From Aspidapion aeneum (lineage: Eukaryota; Arthropoda; Insecta; Coleoptera; Brentidae), in assembly GCA_963576565.1 (NCBI GenBank), contig OY755038.1, positions 60,736,366 to 60,800,365 of the forward strand: a stretch of DNA of 64,000 nucleotides. Direction: 5' to 3'. A program made the position numbers and the translations under genes. The notes below the pieces were generated by a model that was not told the DNA's origin, did not search any database, and saw nothing but the letters and a program-made list of their open reading frames with translations. This document shows, one piece after another, positions 34,458 through 46,485 of this stretch; the stretch's first letter is position 1; every line of letters starts with the position of its first letter.

Positions 34458-37064
34458 ATAAATAAAAAATTTTATATGATCCGATTTGAATTAGAAATTC
34501 AGTACAAAAAAAAAACTGTGTACTAAGTAAAACATAGTACATACATAAGTTTGAAACACATATTTAAGTCCTACAAGTTTCTTAAAACATTGTTGCAACT
34601 CTTGTCTTTGGAACTCATGTTCCACAACGGCACAGAATTTTGTCTTCGTTTTAAAAACATTTTTTGTATGAGAAGAGGATACTCTGATCTATCTTTTATA
34701 TTTCACCATAAAGATTTCGTTGAGCCTTTACTTATGGAAAATAAAAACGTGATCTGGTTTATTTAGGAAAATACCTGTTATGTCTGATCGTGGACACATT
34801 TCCCTACCTAAATGCAAAAGTGAGTTTTAAAAAGTTACGTCATATCATTAAATAAAAATCTTCAGTCCTTATGATATCGGACGGAGGGCAGATTATGGTA
34901 GGTTGGTTGTGAGGGGGCTGGTTATGGGGGGAGTTCCCCTCTCTTACTTTACCCCTTTTCATAGAAATACAGGCAGTTATCCTTTTGTAGGAATCTATTT
35001 GTATATTATTATTAAACTACAAAAACAGCAATTAAAGTAAAATAATGTTTTCTTTTTTTAGGGGAGCTTATTTTTTTATAATGAGACTTAATTATGTTAC
35101 TAAAATTCTAGAAAAAACAAAGCAGGAAGGCCTAGTCCGCATGTTATTTGTGGACTTGGTCAGCGCCCCTGATAGATTATGTTCATTTCGTTTGAAGGGG
35201 GCTAATTTTGATCTTAGAGGGCTTACCCTCCCTCCCCCAAGCTACTTCCTTGGCGTATAAACATACATTCATTCCATTCTTTTAAAAAAATTTAGTTTTG
35301 GTAATATCTAGTTTTACCAAGAAAAATTGCATTGGATATCTGATTTGGCCCACTGTGCTTGTTACTACGTCATCTAAGGCCCGCCAGTCTGCAATTCACA
35401 ACAAAAAATAAGCTTGGTGTTCTTATAGAGAAAATTTTGTCTCTGGGTGTTCTGCATAAAGTGGGTTAGGAATTTAATGTTTTTATTATTTGTTCAACGT
35501 TCGATAGTTTTGGTTGTTTAGGTATTGGGCCGTATGTTCAAACGTAAGTATTAGTCTAGTTTTGTCTAGTATTGCCAAAAAAAAATGTTTTTTTTTCACT
35601 TGGAAATATTTTTAAAGGCAGGCTTTTCAAAAATAATTAGAGCTAGAAAATTTGCATCTTCTTGAAAATTATTGGTTTTTAATATAGGATTTTTTTTGTT
35701 ACAGGTTACTTATGTGTCTACAAGGCAACAAAGATAAACTTCTCAAGGTTGCAAGCAATCCCTATCATCTGCTATGTTGGTCCAAGTAAAAAACTTGTTG
35801 CAGACAAATAAACATCCTTCAAGATCAGCACAGACCAGTAGATGCCACCCAAATCTCTCATGTGATTTATTCTGTCATAGTAATGTAACTATGTGAATGT
35901 GAAAGTGAATACAATATATTATCAAATATTTAATAATTATTATCAAAAATAATATTATTGATAAGTAAAGTGCGTAAAGTGATTACATTTCCACAAACAA
36001 AAACAGTTGAACAATATATGAAGTGAAGTTCGGTTTGATAATAGTTTGTGAGAAATAGGTACCAGGCACATAGATAAGGGAGGGCACTGGGGGACATTTC
36101 CGCCCTTCTTGAACAAGTGTTTATCATAAAATTTTAGTGTCTTGGACAAAAATTGGGCACATCACCACTAAAATGTTCTGTATTCAGTGGATTTGCCTCC
36201 GGCAAGCATTTCTGCCTACCCTGTCCAAAACATCATGCACCGTCATGGAATAACAGCACAGCACTTTCTATATGGGAGTATCCCCCCAGAAAGAAAAGCT
36301 ATCTATGTGCCTGCTACATATTTTGAGTACATGTTTTACAGAACATTTTTTGTTCAGTTCTCCAGAAGGATAATTATATAATAAAATTTTCTTGAAAATG
36401 TTTTTGAACAAATTTCTGTTCAAAGAAAATGTTTAGGACTAAATGATTTCGTACAATTTTTTATTTAAACAATAAAATTAATTTTAAAGATATTTCTGCA
36501 ACCCACTTTTTTCTATGAGGGTTAACAAAAATAACTACTACATACATATTTTTACTTAAATGTCAAAAAATGCTTCAAGCATGCCCCTATGTTATAATAA
36601 TAATGTTCTAAAAAAATGTAAAATCCTAATTTTAAAAACTATTTTTCTATAATCTCCAAAAACACAAAGTTGTTGATTTTAAATAAAGCACTAGTCAGTA
36701 TTTTAATTTAAAAAAATACCTTATGAAATTTCTAAATCAATAATGTTTTTGGAGAAATTTCCATACAAGGAAAATGATTTCGAAGAATTTTCCATTTTAA
36801 CATATTTTTACTCAAATGTTACAAAAACTGTAAAATCTTAATTTTAAAAATTATTTTAGTTCACACTACTACTATACTATAGTAGTGTGAGCCATGATGG
36901 TAATCCTAATTTTTTCGAGAAAAACAAAGTTGTTCCGATTTCAAAATTTTTTATATATCTTTGTGTTTCAGATGATTTTGAAAGTTTTTTGTCGCGCCGT
37001 CTGAATGAAATTTGAGGTGGTGAGTCTTGGGTAGGGATGGTCCCATTTAAAAATGAACAAAATC
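34458..37064. other. Non-coding, nothing recognised
   Basis: Frames at 34551-34766, 35045-35260 and 36187-36381 have no recognisable domain. A hairpin at about 36858-36896 is listed under findings. Confidence 0.35.
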
Positions 37065-37395
37065 CACTGATCACAAGATAAATAAAAGGGCTCGTAAAAG
37101 GGTATATGGCGTGTGTGATACCAAAAGTAATAAGAATGTAGTTAAACAAAATAAATTTAAGTTTAAAAAAAAAGGTGGGAGCAAATTTCAAAAATTAGAG
37201 TTTAAGTGAAAATATGTAGTGTGTGATCTCAAACGAAAGGTAATTGAGTCTGGAGTTAAACAAAATACATTTTAGTTTAAAAAAAAGGGTGGGGGGTAGA
37301 TTTCAAAAATTAGAGTTTAAGTCAAAACATGGGTTGTGTGGTATCAAACGAAAGGTAATTGAGTCGGAAGTTGAATAAAATATATTTCAGTTTTT
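37065..37395 (+). repeat. ~117 bp tandem repeat, about 2.7 copies
   Basis: ATTTCAAAAATTAGAGTTTA occurs at about 37184 and 37301. GTGTGRTMTCAAACGAAAGG and AGTTAAACAAAATA recur at the same spacing. Copies have diverged moderately. Confidence 0.75.
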
Positions 37396-38336
37396 AGTTA
37401 TATTAGCTCACATGTACACTATAACTATAGTACCTAATGTGAGCTTATAGGTACCCATGTATATTGGCAGAATATTTTTATAATCACCAAAAACACATAA
37501 AAAAAAATAAAGTACCTTATTAAGATTCTAAATCAATAATTCATTAACTTTTTATTTAAAAAAATATTTATAATAATAATTATTCAATAAAATTTTCTTC
37601 ATGCAGAAAATTGTTTAAAAACATTTTCTTCAATTAGAAGTTTGTTCGAACAAATTTCCATTTAAAGAAAATGGTTTTAAACAAATTTTCATTCAAGGAA
37701 AATGTTTTAGAAAAAAATTATTTCAAATAATTTTTTATTAGAACTTATTTTAACTCAAATGTTACAAAAAATGTAAAATAAAATAAAGTTTTTTTTTTCT
37801 ATTATCATCAAAAAAGTTTTTGACTTAATATAAAGGACTGGATAGGTAGTCATTATTCAGTGACCCAATAAAAGTTAAAAAAAGTACCAACTGCATAAGG
37901 TTTGTAAATAATTTATTAACAAACAAAATTTGAATAGGTGTGTCCCCTTATAAATTATTATACAAGTAAACATTTTATTCTAGCACTGTCGAAACAATGA
38001 TTCTTGATGGGTAGTATCCGTATGCAAAGTTAAATTTAAAAAAATACAAAAAATGGATAGGTACCTTTGTCACAGGCTTGTAGCAATAAATAGTGATTTT
38101 AGTTGTGGGGGTTGCTATAGTCTATAGTTAAAAAAGCTATAAGTACCTATAATCAGAGAGTGTAACTAGGATAACCCTGCCAAATTAAAATATCAAAATA
38201 AGCACCTATTAAAAATTGGTAAACTAAGGATGTAACCACCCAAAGAGCACAATATTATTTATAAATGTTTTATTACCAAATTTGATTTAAGCCCCTGAAA
38301 AAAATTGACCCAGTTATACTCCTTATAAGGGCCTAT
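37396..38336. other. Non-coding, nothing recognised
   Basis: AT-rich spacer; starts with a second hairpin (about 37386-37435). Confidence 0.35.
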
Positions 38337-38479
38337 ATCCTTAAATTATGTAACACTCAAGGGAGGGAGGTTTGGCTTTGCGTTACACACAATGTTTTTT
38401 TAATGTGGTTTTTTTTTTGAAAATGCGTTACGAGGGGGGATTAAAAATCCTGAATTTTTGTGTTACATAATTTAAGGAT
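38337..38479. mobile_element. Short MITE (143 bp)
   Basis: ATCCTTAAATTATGTAACAC at the left and GTGTTACATAATTTAAGGAT at the right are perfect inverted repeats. Confidence 0.75.
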
Positions 38480-38562
38480 GTTCCCTAAGCCTGCTATACA
38501 TATCCATTATTTTGAATTTTTATGATGATTTTAACTTTGTATACTAACTATAGGTAGGTATC

Positions 38563-38750
38563 TTTCTTTTCATATATCATCAGGAGATTTTATAAGTGGG
38601 GCTTGGAGACTATGCAGAACTATCCATATCTTCTCGTCTTTTGTGAGGGAAATATTTAAAAGAAATGGAGCCCGTCTCTGGGATGGAAAACTTTATATAC
38701 TATGTTTCTCTTCTTATATCATTAGGAGATTTTATAGGTGAGGCTTCGAG
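38563..38750 (+). repeat. ~120 bp tandem duplication, second copy split by foldback element
   Basis: Copy 1 (about 38563-38680) and copy 2 (38703-38750 continuing at 41433-41530) share CTCGTCTTTTGTGAGG / CTTGTCTTTTGTGAGG and AAAGAAATGGAGCCC. The foldback element inserted into copy 2. Confidence 0.75.
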
Positions 38751-41423
38751 ATGAGCATGAAGTTAGCGAAGCACCCATCGCAGATCGAATCGTTACTAGG
38801 TGGATAATTTGCCGTTAATTAGTCGTAAATTAGTTGTGGAAAAATTAATTTTGTCGCTCTTATTTTTGACCGTTTTTGAGGGTGCTTCGCTAACTTCATA
38901 TGAAGTTAGCGAGGCACCCTCGTAAAAATGGCTTTTATCAAAATCGAATATGGTGGATAATTTGCCGCTAATTAGTCGTGAATTAGTTGTGGAAAAATGT
39001 ATTTCGTCGCTCTCATTTTTGACCCTTTTTTTGGGTGCTTCGCTAACTTCATATTTTGGCACCCATCGCAAATCGAACCGCTACTAGGTGGATAATTTGC
39101 CGTTAAGTAGTTGTGAATTAGTTGTGGAAAAATTAATTTTGTCGCTCTTATTTTTGACCGTTTTTGAGGGTGCTTCGCTAACTTCATATGAAGTTAGCGA
39201 AGCACCCTTGTAAAAATGGCTTTTATCAAAATCGAATATGGTGGATAATTTGCCGCTAATTAGTCGTGAATTAGTTGTGGAAAAATTAATTTTGTCGCTC
39301 TTATTTTTGACCGTTTTTGAGGGTGCTTCGCTAACTTCATATGAAGTTAGCGAAGCACCCTTGTAAAAATGGCTTTTATCAAAATCGAATATGGTGGATA
39401 ATTTGCCGCTAATTAGTCGTGAATTAGTTGTGGAAAAATTAATTTTGTCGCTCTTATTTTTGACCCATTTTTTGGGTGCTTCGCTAACTTCATATGAAGT
39501 TAGCGAAGCACCCTCGTAAAAATAGCTTTTATCAAAATCGAATATGGTGGATAATTTGCCGCTAATTAGTCGTGAATTAGTTGTGGAAAAATTAATTTTG
39601 TCGCTCTTATTTTTGACCGTTTTTGAGGGTCTTCATATAAAGTTAGCGAAGCACCTTCGTAAAAATGGTTGTAGACATGACGTATCGAAGTCGAATATGG
39701 TGGATAATTTGCCGCTAATTAGTCGGTAATTAGTTGTTGAACAATTTAGTTTGTCGCGTTTAGTTTTGAGTGTTTTTTGGGTGCCTCTCTAACTTTATAT
39801 GAATTAAGCGAAGCACTCAAAAAACGGTCAAAAAAAAGAGCGACAAAATTAATTTTTCCACAACTAATTCACGACTAATTAGCGGCATATTATCCACCAT
39901 ATTCGATTTTGATAAAAGCCATTTTTACGAGGGTGCTTCGCTAACTTCATATGAAGTTAGCGAAGCACCCTCAAAAACGGTCAAAAATAAGAGCGACAAA
40001 ATTAATTTTTCCACAACTAATTCACGACTAATTAACGGCAAATTATCCACCTAGTAGCGATTCGATTTGCGATGGGTGCCAAAATATGAAGTTAGCGAAG
40101 CACCCAAAAAAAGGGTAAAAAATAAGAGCGACAAAATTAATTTTTCCACAACTAATTCACGACTAATTAGCGGCAAATTATCCACCATATTCGATTTTGA
40201 TAAAAGCCATTTTTACGAGGGTGCTTCGCTAACTTCATATGAAGTTACCGAAGCACCATCAAAAACGGTCAAAAATAAGAGCGACAAAATTAATTTTTCC
40301 ACAACTAATTCACGACTAATTAAAGGCAAATTATCCATCTAGTAGCGATTCGATTTGCGATGGGTGCCAAAATATGAAGTTAGCGAAGCACCCAAAAAAA
40401 AGGGTAAAAAATAAGAGCGACAAAATTAATTTTTCCACAACTAATTCACGACTAATAAGCGGCAAATTATCCACCATATTCGATTTTGATAAAAGCCATT
40501 TTTACGAGGGTGCTTCGCTAACTTCATAGGAAGTTAGCGAAGCACCCTCAAAAACGGTCAAAAATAAGAGCGACAACATTAATTTCTCCACAACTAATTC
40601 ACGACTAATTAGCGGCAAATTATCCACCATATTCGATTTTGATAAAAGCCATTTTTACGAGGGTGCTTCGCTAAGTTTATAGGAAGTTAGCGAAGCACCC
40701 TCAAAAACGGTCAAAAATAAGAGCGACAACATTAATTTTTCCACAACTAATTCACGACTAATTAGCGGCAAATTATCCACCATATTCTGTTTTGATAAAA
40801 GCTATTTTTACGAGGGTGCTTTGCTAACTTCATATGAAGTTAGCGAAGCACCCTCAAAAACGGTCAAAAATAAGAGCGACAAAATTAATTTTTCCACAAC
40901 TAATTCACGACTAATTAGCGGCAAATTATCCACCATATTCGATTTTGATAAAAGTCATTTTTACGAGGGTGCTTCGCTAACTTCATATGAAGTTACCGAA
41001 GCACCATCAAAAACGGTCAAAAATAAGAGCGACAAAATTAATTTTTCCACAACTAATTCACGACTAATTAAAGGCAAATTATCCATCTAGTAGCGATTCG
41101 ATTTGCGATGGGTGCCAAAATATGAAGTTAGCGAAGCACCCAAAAAAAGGGTAAAAAATAAGAGCGACAAAATTAATTTTTCCACAACTAATTCACGACT
41201 AATAAGCGGCAAATTATCCACCATATTCGACTTTGATAAAAGCCATTTTTATGAGGGTGCTTCGCTAACTTCATAGGAAGTTAGCGAATCACCCTCAAAA
41301 ACGGTCAAAAATAAGAGCGACAAAATTAATTTTTCCACAACTAATTCACGACTAATTAACGGCAAATTATCCACCTAGTCCCGATTCGATCTGCGATGGG
41401 TGCTTCGCTAACTTCATGCTCAT
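38751..41423. mobile_element. Foldback (FB)-like element, 2.67 kb
   Basis: Termini ATGAGCATGAAGTTAGCGAA and the exact complement at the right end are flanked by a perfect 9 bp duplication GGCTTCGAG (38742-38750, 41424-41432). The element consists of ~154 bp units: the left half (to about 39800) in one orientation, the right half in the other. Units are separated by a 40 bp palindrome built from GGGTGCTTCGCTAACTTCAT and its complement (e.g. 39168-39207). Drosophila FB elements likewise have tandem-repeat inverted arms and 9 bp duplications, as do Mutator-like elements. No transposase. Frames reading MRWVPKYEVSEAPKKRVKN and similar are translated repeats, not genes. Confidence 0.85.
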
Positions 41424-41530
41424 GGCTTCGAGACCGTGTAGAACCACAGCTTATCCAAGTCTGCTATCCAAATCTTCTTGTCTTTTGTGAGGGGCGTAGT
41501 TAAAAGAAATGGAGCCCCCTCTCTGGAATA

Positions 41531-42000
41531 GTGATTTGCCCCACAGAACACCATATCCTGTATGAGAAATCAACTTATCATTTTTTTAGAACTAGTAATA
41601 TAATTAAAAAAAAATACTATTTGTTTATTGTGAAATTCCTTCAAACTTGTCTGTCAAAGTAAGTGTCATAAAAATCACGGCGAACTCGATTTTCTGAAAT
41701 AAGTGAAAGAATTCTACCAAGCTGCACTGACAACACTGCGGTCGCGATCACTGACTTGTATGAACACTGAGAAATAAATTCGGCGTACAATTCGTGTCGG
41801 AAAACGGTTTTTGTTTCCTTCATAGAATGAAATTCGTAAGAAAATTAGCTCTAGAATGTTGTGTTTACTAATATCTAAGGTTGTTTTGCCTTTTTGGTTC
41901 AAAATATTGAGCAGAAACCTTCCACGATATTTTGCCAGTTCTAGTTGAACTCAATGCAGCCCAATTTTATATGACTAATTTAGCTGGCTAAAAACGATCG
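41531..42000. other. Non-coding spacer
   Basis: Overlapping minus-strand frames at 41641-41902 have no domain. Confidence 0.3.
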
Positions 42001-42005
42001 GAGGT

Positions 42006-42999
42006 CTAATCTACAAAAATCGACCCCCTGGTGGAGGTTTGTGTAAGCTGACTAATTCCCAAAGCTCTACTTACTTTTCTATCGCTGGGATTGTGTTGTA
42101 TATTTTGCTCTGTCAACCATTCACACATCACTGCCTTTGTTGACGACAGTTGGAACTTTTTCATCCAAAACTGAATGGTAGGGCGCATTGTCCATTATAA
42201 TAGCTGAGTTTGGAGGAATGTTAGTTAACAGTTTCTCTGTTAACCACTTACTGAAATTTTCAAAATTTATTTGACCATGATTATCTCCTGTAACTGTACC
42301 GGCTTTAAAAACAACTTCGGCATTTTCTACAAATCCGTTTTCTGATCCAGCATGAACAACTATTAATCGACCTGTAGATGATCTATTGGCTATAATACCA
42401 GTTATTTCGTTACTTTGCCAGCATTTTTTAAATGTTATATTATTGTCGACCCAAGATTCGTCTAAATAAACAATATTATTTTTTTGTTCACAATATTGCC
42501 TAATTTTTTTCATATATTTTTATCTTAAATGCAAAATTTTTGGTCTTTCCATTAAAATTTTCTTCTTATTTTGGCATTTCTTGAAATAGAATTCCCGACT
42601 TCTTAACAAAAGACGAAGGGTTTCTCTGCCAAATTGAAAATGCATTTCTTCTTTTAGCTTAATTAAAAGCTTCCTAAGAGTTGGAACAACTTTATACTCT
42701 GTATAAAATCTTGAAATAATTTGTCGTATGACTTGAAAATCTGCATCATCAAAACTATCGGAAACTGATAACTTTTGACGTTTTCTTGGTCGGTTGTCTG
42801 AAAAAACTGAAGGGTTTTCTTTGACCTGCTTTCTGATCCTCTCTACAGTTGCTGATCTATAGCCAGTATATATCGCTGCTCGAAATGTTGAAAGAGTAAT
42901 GGATTCCTTTAATTGTTTTTATTTGGCTTCTTTGTCACACACTTTTATCACATTTGCAATAATTCCTTTAGATTTATTATCCAGATGTTTCGACATGTT
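42006..42999 (-). pseudogene. DDE_3 (Tc1/mariner-related) transposase pseudogene
   Basis: Begins at ATG 42999 (MSKHLDNKSKGIIANVIKVC). It includes an N-terminal helix-turn-helix segment (LSTFRAAIYTGYRSATVERI) and the linker ending ILMERPKILHLR, all in one frame interrupted by two TAA codons (around 42924 and 42522). The catalytic core is largely open from 42513: IVYLDESWVDNN has the first Asp, LIVVHAGSENGFV follows, and IIMDNAPYHSV has the second. A frameshift near 42130 leads into MCEWLTEQNIQHNPSDRK. The third acidic residue and C-terminus are missing. No terminal repeats were identified. Confidence 0.75.
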
Positions 43000-43950
43000 A
43001 TGTTGATTTACTTGCACACAAACTATAAGCACTATCTTACTCTCACAAGACAAAAACAAGAAAAAACTATAAGCCTTGATCTGGTATTATATATAGCCAA
43101 CTTTTTATCCCAATTTCATTAATTATTGACACAGGTAGTTAAATCCCTAGCAACGAGAATTCCTGGCTGAATGTGGCTTTAAATTTATTGGTAATTATTG
43201 TAAGCCTTACTTGGAAAATATCAATTATTGCTCTTGCATATTTTAATTTAATGCTGTTACTTACATCTACGCCTCTGAAAGGTAGTTTTTAAACGAGGCT
43301 CATTAAAATTCAATATGTACGTGATCGCAAACAATACAAAATGCATTAAAAATGCCGTCTTCGCCTCACTTACTGGGTGTACACGACTAAATACTTTAAA
43401 GTAAAAATTTTCCCTATATAAAACATATGTAAAATTAGTAAACATAGAAGGTGTCCCCGTATAATAGTTTTGCATTTTCCATCACTATTTTTTGTCTCTC
43501 TTCCCCATCAGATTACCACTGCCAAACAGTAAAGTAATAAACACTTATAATATTAAATTATTCTTGCGAAAACGCGTTCCAATTTTAATGTAAGATACAC
43601 AGAATTTACCCTTGTTTTGTAAGGCAAGTACTAAATTTCTAACGAAACCTTTTCACTCTTACTTAAAGTTATATATAAAAATTATGTAAAATAAAAACTT
43701 TTTTCGCCAGTGTCAAGTTTGGAAAGTAACAAAACATCTAGTAAGTTGACGGTGATAGGTAACCGAATTTCTCATTTACTATACGACAAAAAATTGATAG
43801 TAATACCGAGTCTTTCGCGTTTTTTTTACGAAATCCCAGATTCTTTTTGACAAGCAACCTGGTGAAAAATAAAGACCCGCTAAGTTTTATACCACCATTA
43901 ACACGTGCAGACAATTTTAAATTTTCTCCTACAAATATGGCGGAGTTAAA
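43000..43950. other. Non-coding spacer
   Basis: No supportable gene; minus-strand frames at 43257-43475 and 43738-43956 look random. Confidence 0.3.
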
Positions 43951-43964
43951 AAACAATCTTTAGT

Positions 43965-45391
43965 AACATAAAAAAACAAAATTCCTCAGGTGTAGACAGC
44001 TTATCATTAAAGATATTTAAAAATTTTCCAAAAGAAGCACTTTTGGCACTTGTAAATTGTATCAACGATTCTTTTATCGCAGGTCACTTTGCAGACTGTT
44101 TGAAGTTAGCCGTTGTTATTCCAATATTTAAAAGTGGTGATAACCAAAATCCATCTAATTATCGTCCAATTTATTTGTTAACAACACTTTCGAAAATCAT
44201 AGAAAAAGTAGTAAAAATTAGATTAGTGGAGTATCTAAATAACAGAGATATTATAAGCCCAGAACAATTTGGTTTTCAGGAAAAAAAGGGAACTCAGGAT
44301 GCCATTTTCTCGTTTTTAGAAAAACTCTTCTTTAGTCTTAGTGATGGCGAGAAAGCAGCAGCAGTGTTCTGTGATTTTTCCAAAGCATTTGATTGCGTCA
44401 ATCACAGGATACTGCTTCGAAAAATGAGTCATTATGGTATCAGGAGAACCGAGCTCAAATGATTTGAGTCATATCTAACAGAAAGGAGTCAGTTTATAAG
44501 AACATCAGATTATGGGGACTCTGAAACATTGAGGCTTGAACATGGCGTCCCACAGGGGTCAGTTCTTGGACCTGTTCTCTTTTTAATGTATGTCAATGAC
44601 CTGGCCAAGTTGTCTATACTGGAAACACAAAAGTAAAGAAATCCTAGCAAACAAGATAGAGCAGGATTTGGGGACGGTTAAGGAATGGTGTGATGCAAAC
44701 TGTAACATATTTAACATCTCAAAGACAAATATTCTCTCATTTAAATGCTCTATGGAGGGAATTACACTAAATGTATTCTGAAAGAAAAAGATGTTGTAAG
44801 ATTTCTCGGAATGCATATAGACTCCAAGCTTAAATTTAAGAGTCACATAGACATGCTAAATAAAAAAGTTGCAAGGGGCTGTTATGTGGTCAAAACGGTT
44901 GCACAAGAGCTGGGGATGACTTTGGCAAAAACTGCTTACTATGCTCTTGTTGAATCCCACCTGCGCTATGGTATCGCTTTCTGGGGCTATTCAACCCAAA
45001 GCTCAATTCAATCTGTTTTCATCTTACAAAAAAGAGCAGTAAGGTATATGTCCAGGCGAAATGCAGAGACAGCTGTAAAACACTTTTCATTAAACATAAA
45101 ATTTTAACAGTTCCGTGCATTTTTATATTAGAAACAGCCTCTTTAATATACAAAATCCAGAGCTTTGAAGGAGAATCACACTATAATTTAACACAAAACA
45201 ACCTGCCTTTACCCATACCCAAATTCACTCTTACAAAAAACTCTATGATTTACGAAAGTATTAAAATTTTTAATAAACTACCTATAGACATAAAAAATAC
45301 AAATAACTATTCTGCTTTTCGTGTTAACCTAAAAAAAAATTCCTTTCAGCCAAGGCATACTACAGCCTGCAAGAGTTTTATTCCTAGCTAG
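43965..45391 (+). pseudogene. Second LINE reverse transcriptase pseudogene (Jockey/CR1-like)
   Basis: 5'-truncated; homology starts near NSSGVDSLSLKIFKNFP. The first frame has NYRPIYLLTTLSKIIEKVV, QFGFQEKKGTQDAI and motif A (AVFCDFSKAFDCVNH), then TGA at 44461-44463. The frame resumes with GVPQGSVLGPVLFLMYVNDL, but the next conserved box (FADD) is deleted near 44610. The remainder is in other frames (ANKIEQDLGTVKEWCDANCN; VRFLGMHIDSKLKFKSHI; VPCIFILETASLIYKI), to a stop at 45389-45391. Loss of the catalytic box means it cannot be active. Confidence 0.8.
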
Positions 45392-45790
45392 TTAATTTTA
45401 TTTTCTTTTAATCCGCGAATGATTTTATATTGGATACAGTTTTTCGCTGCTTTTAATCTAAATTTTCATTCTAATGTAAATTTTTAACTTTTTTTTAAAT
45501 TTTTGTGACTATATTTTAATTTAATTTTAATTTTATTTATTTTTGCTTTTGACTTTTTTTTGTGTGTTTCGTTTAATACTTAAGTATTGTTTTCCATGTG
45601 CTATTTTAAAATGTGTATTTTTTTATCAACTAGAACCGTATTACCTTTAAATCTTATGTTGCGTTGTCGTTATTTAATTAATTAATTTAATTTAAAGTTA
45701 TTAATTAGGTTAATTGGACAGAAATTTGCAACTAAAAAAATTGCTTTGTCAATACTTTCCCTAAAATTTAGACAATAAAGTTTTATTTGA
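45392..45790 (+). other. 3' UTR of the second LINE
   Basis: AT-rich, ending GACAATAAAGTTTTATTTGA at about 45770-45790, a plausible LINE 3' terminus with a polyadenylation-like AATAAA. Confidence 0.5.
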
Positions 45791-46029
45791 TTTATTTTTT
45801 TTTTGCTTTAATGATGTAGTTCTAGTGAGTACAGATTCCATCGAATTATTCTCAAGCTTAAAAAAATCACAATATAATTAGAGTAAACCAGTTCATCGAA
45901 AACATAAACTTAAGCCAAAACCTGTTTGGTAAATATCGGCGTTAAAGTTTTTAAACGTCTGCCATATAATAGAATTTTTATATATATGGAGGGATTGGTT
46001 ACAAAGTCAAGACCGGTTATTAATTCTAA

Positions 46030-46151
46030 AGCGCCCCTTACACGATCAATAATATTGTCAATATTTCTGTTTTTATCATTCTCTTTCAAATGATATAAAC
46101 AAAGAAGCATATAAAAATATTGACAATATTATTGACCGTGTGAGGGCTGCT
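46030..46151. mobile_element. Short MITE (122 bp) with TAA duplication
   Basis: AGCGCCCCTTACACGATCAA then TAATATTGTCAATATTT at the left, mirrored at the right (AAATATTGACAATATTATTG, CCGTGTGAGGGCTGCT). TAA flanks both ends (46027-46029, 46152-46154), as expected for PIF/Harbinger-type MITEs. Confidence 0.75.
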
Positions 46152-46198
46152 TAACGAAAATTTAAATTAATTTAATTAAATTAAAATTCTGTTGTAGG

Positions 46199-46485
46199 TA
46201 ATAGGGACCTATTGCAATAGTGCCAGGCACAAATTGTGCCGGACACTATATTGACACTTTCGCATTATAAGAACAGCTGTCTTCTTTCAAAATTAGGCCA
46301 ATTGTGTATTATAAGAGCCGGAATTAATAGTGACGCCACTATTAATGGAAAATAAACGACTGGATTTCTAAATTCGACTTTGGTATGTCAATTTTGAAAG
46401 ATCAACTCTCAGTTTTTAATGCGAAACTGTCAATATAGTGCCCGGCACAATTTGTGCCTGGCTTTATTGCAATATGTCCCTATTA
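46199..46485. mobile_element. MITE, family B copy 2 (~287 bp)
   Basis: TAATAGGGACCTATTGCAAT and AGTGCCAGGCACAAATTGTG at the left are mirrored at the right end (CACAATTTGTGCCTGGC, ATTGCAATATGTCCCTATTA), giving ~68 bp TIRs. The interior is related to 18425-18707. Confidence 0.75.

Noticed and set aside
38796..41090. Several 61-91 codon frames with near-identical proteins
   Set aside because: They are translations of the foldback repeat units on both strands, with no independent coding signal.
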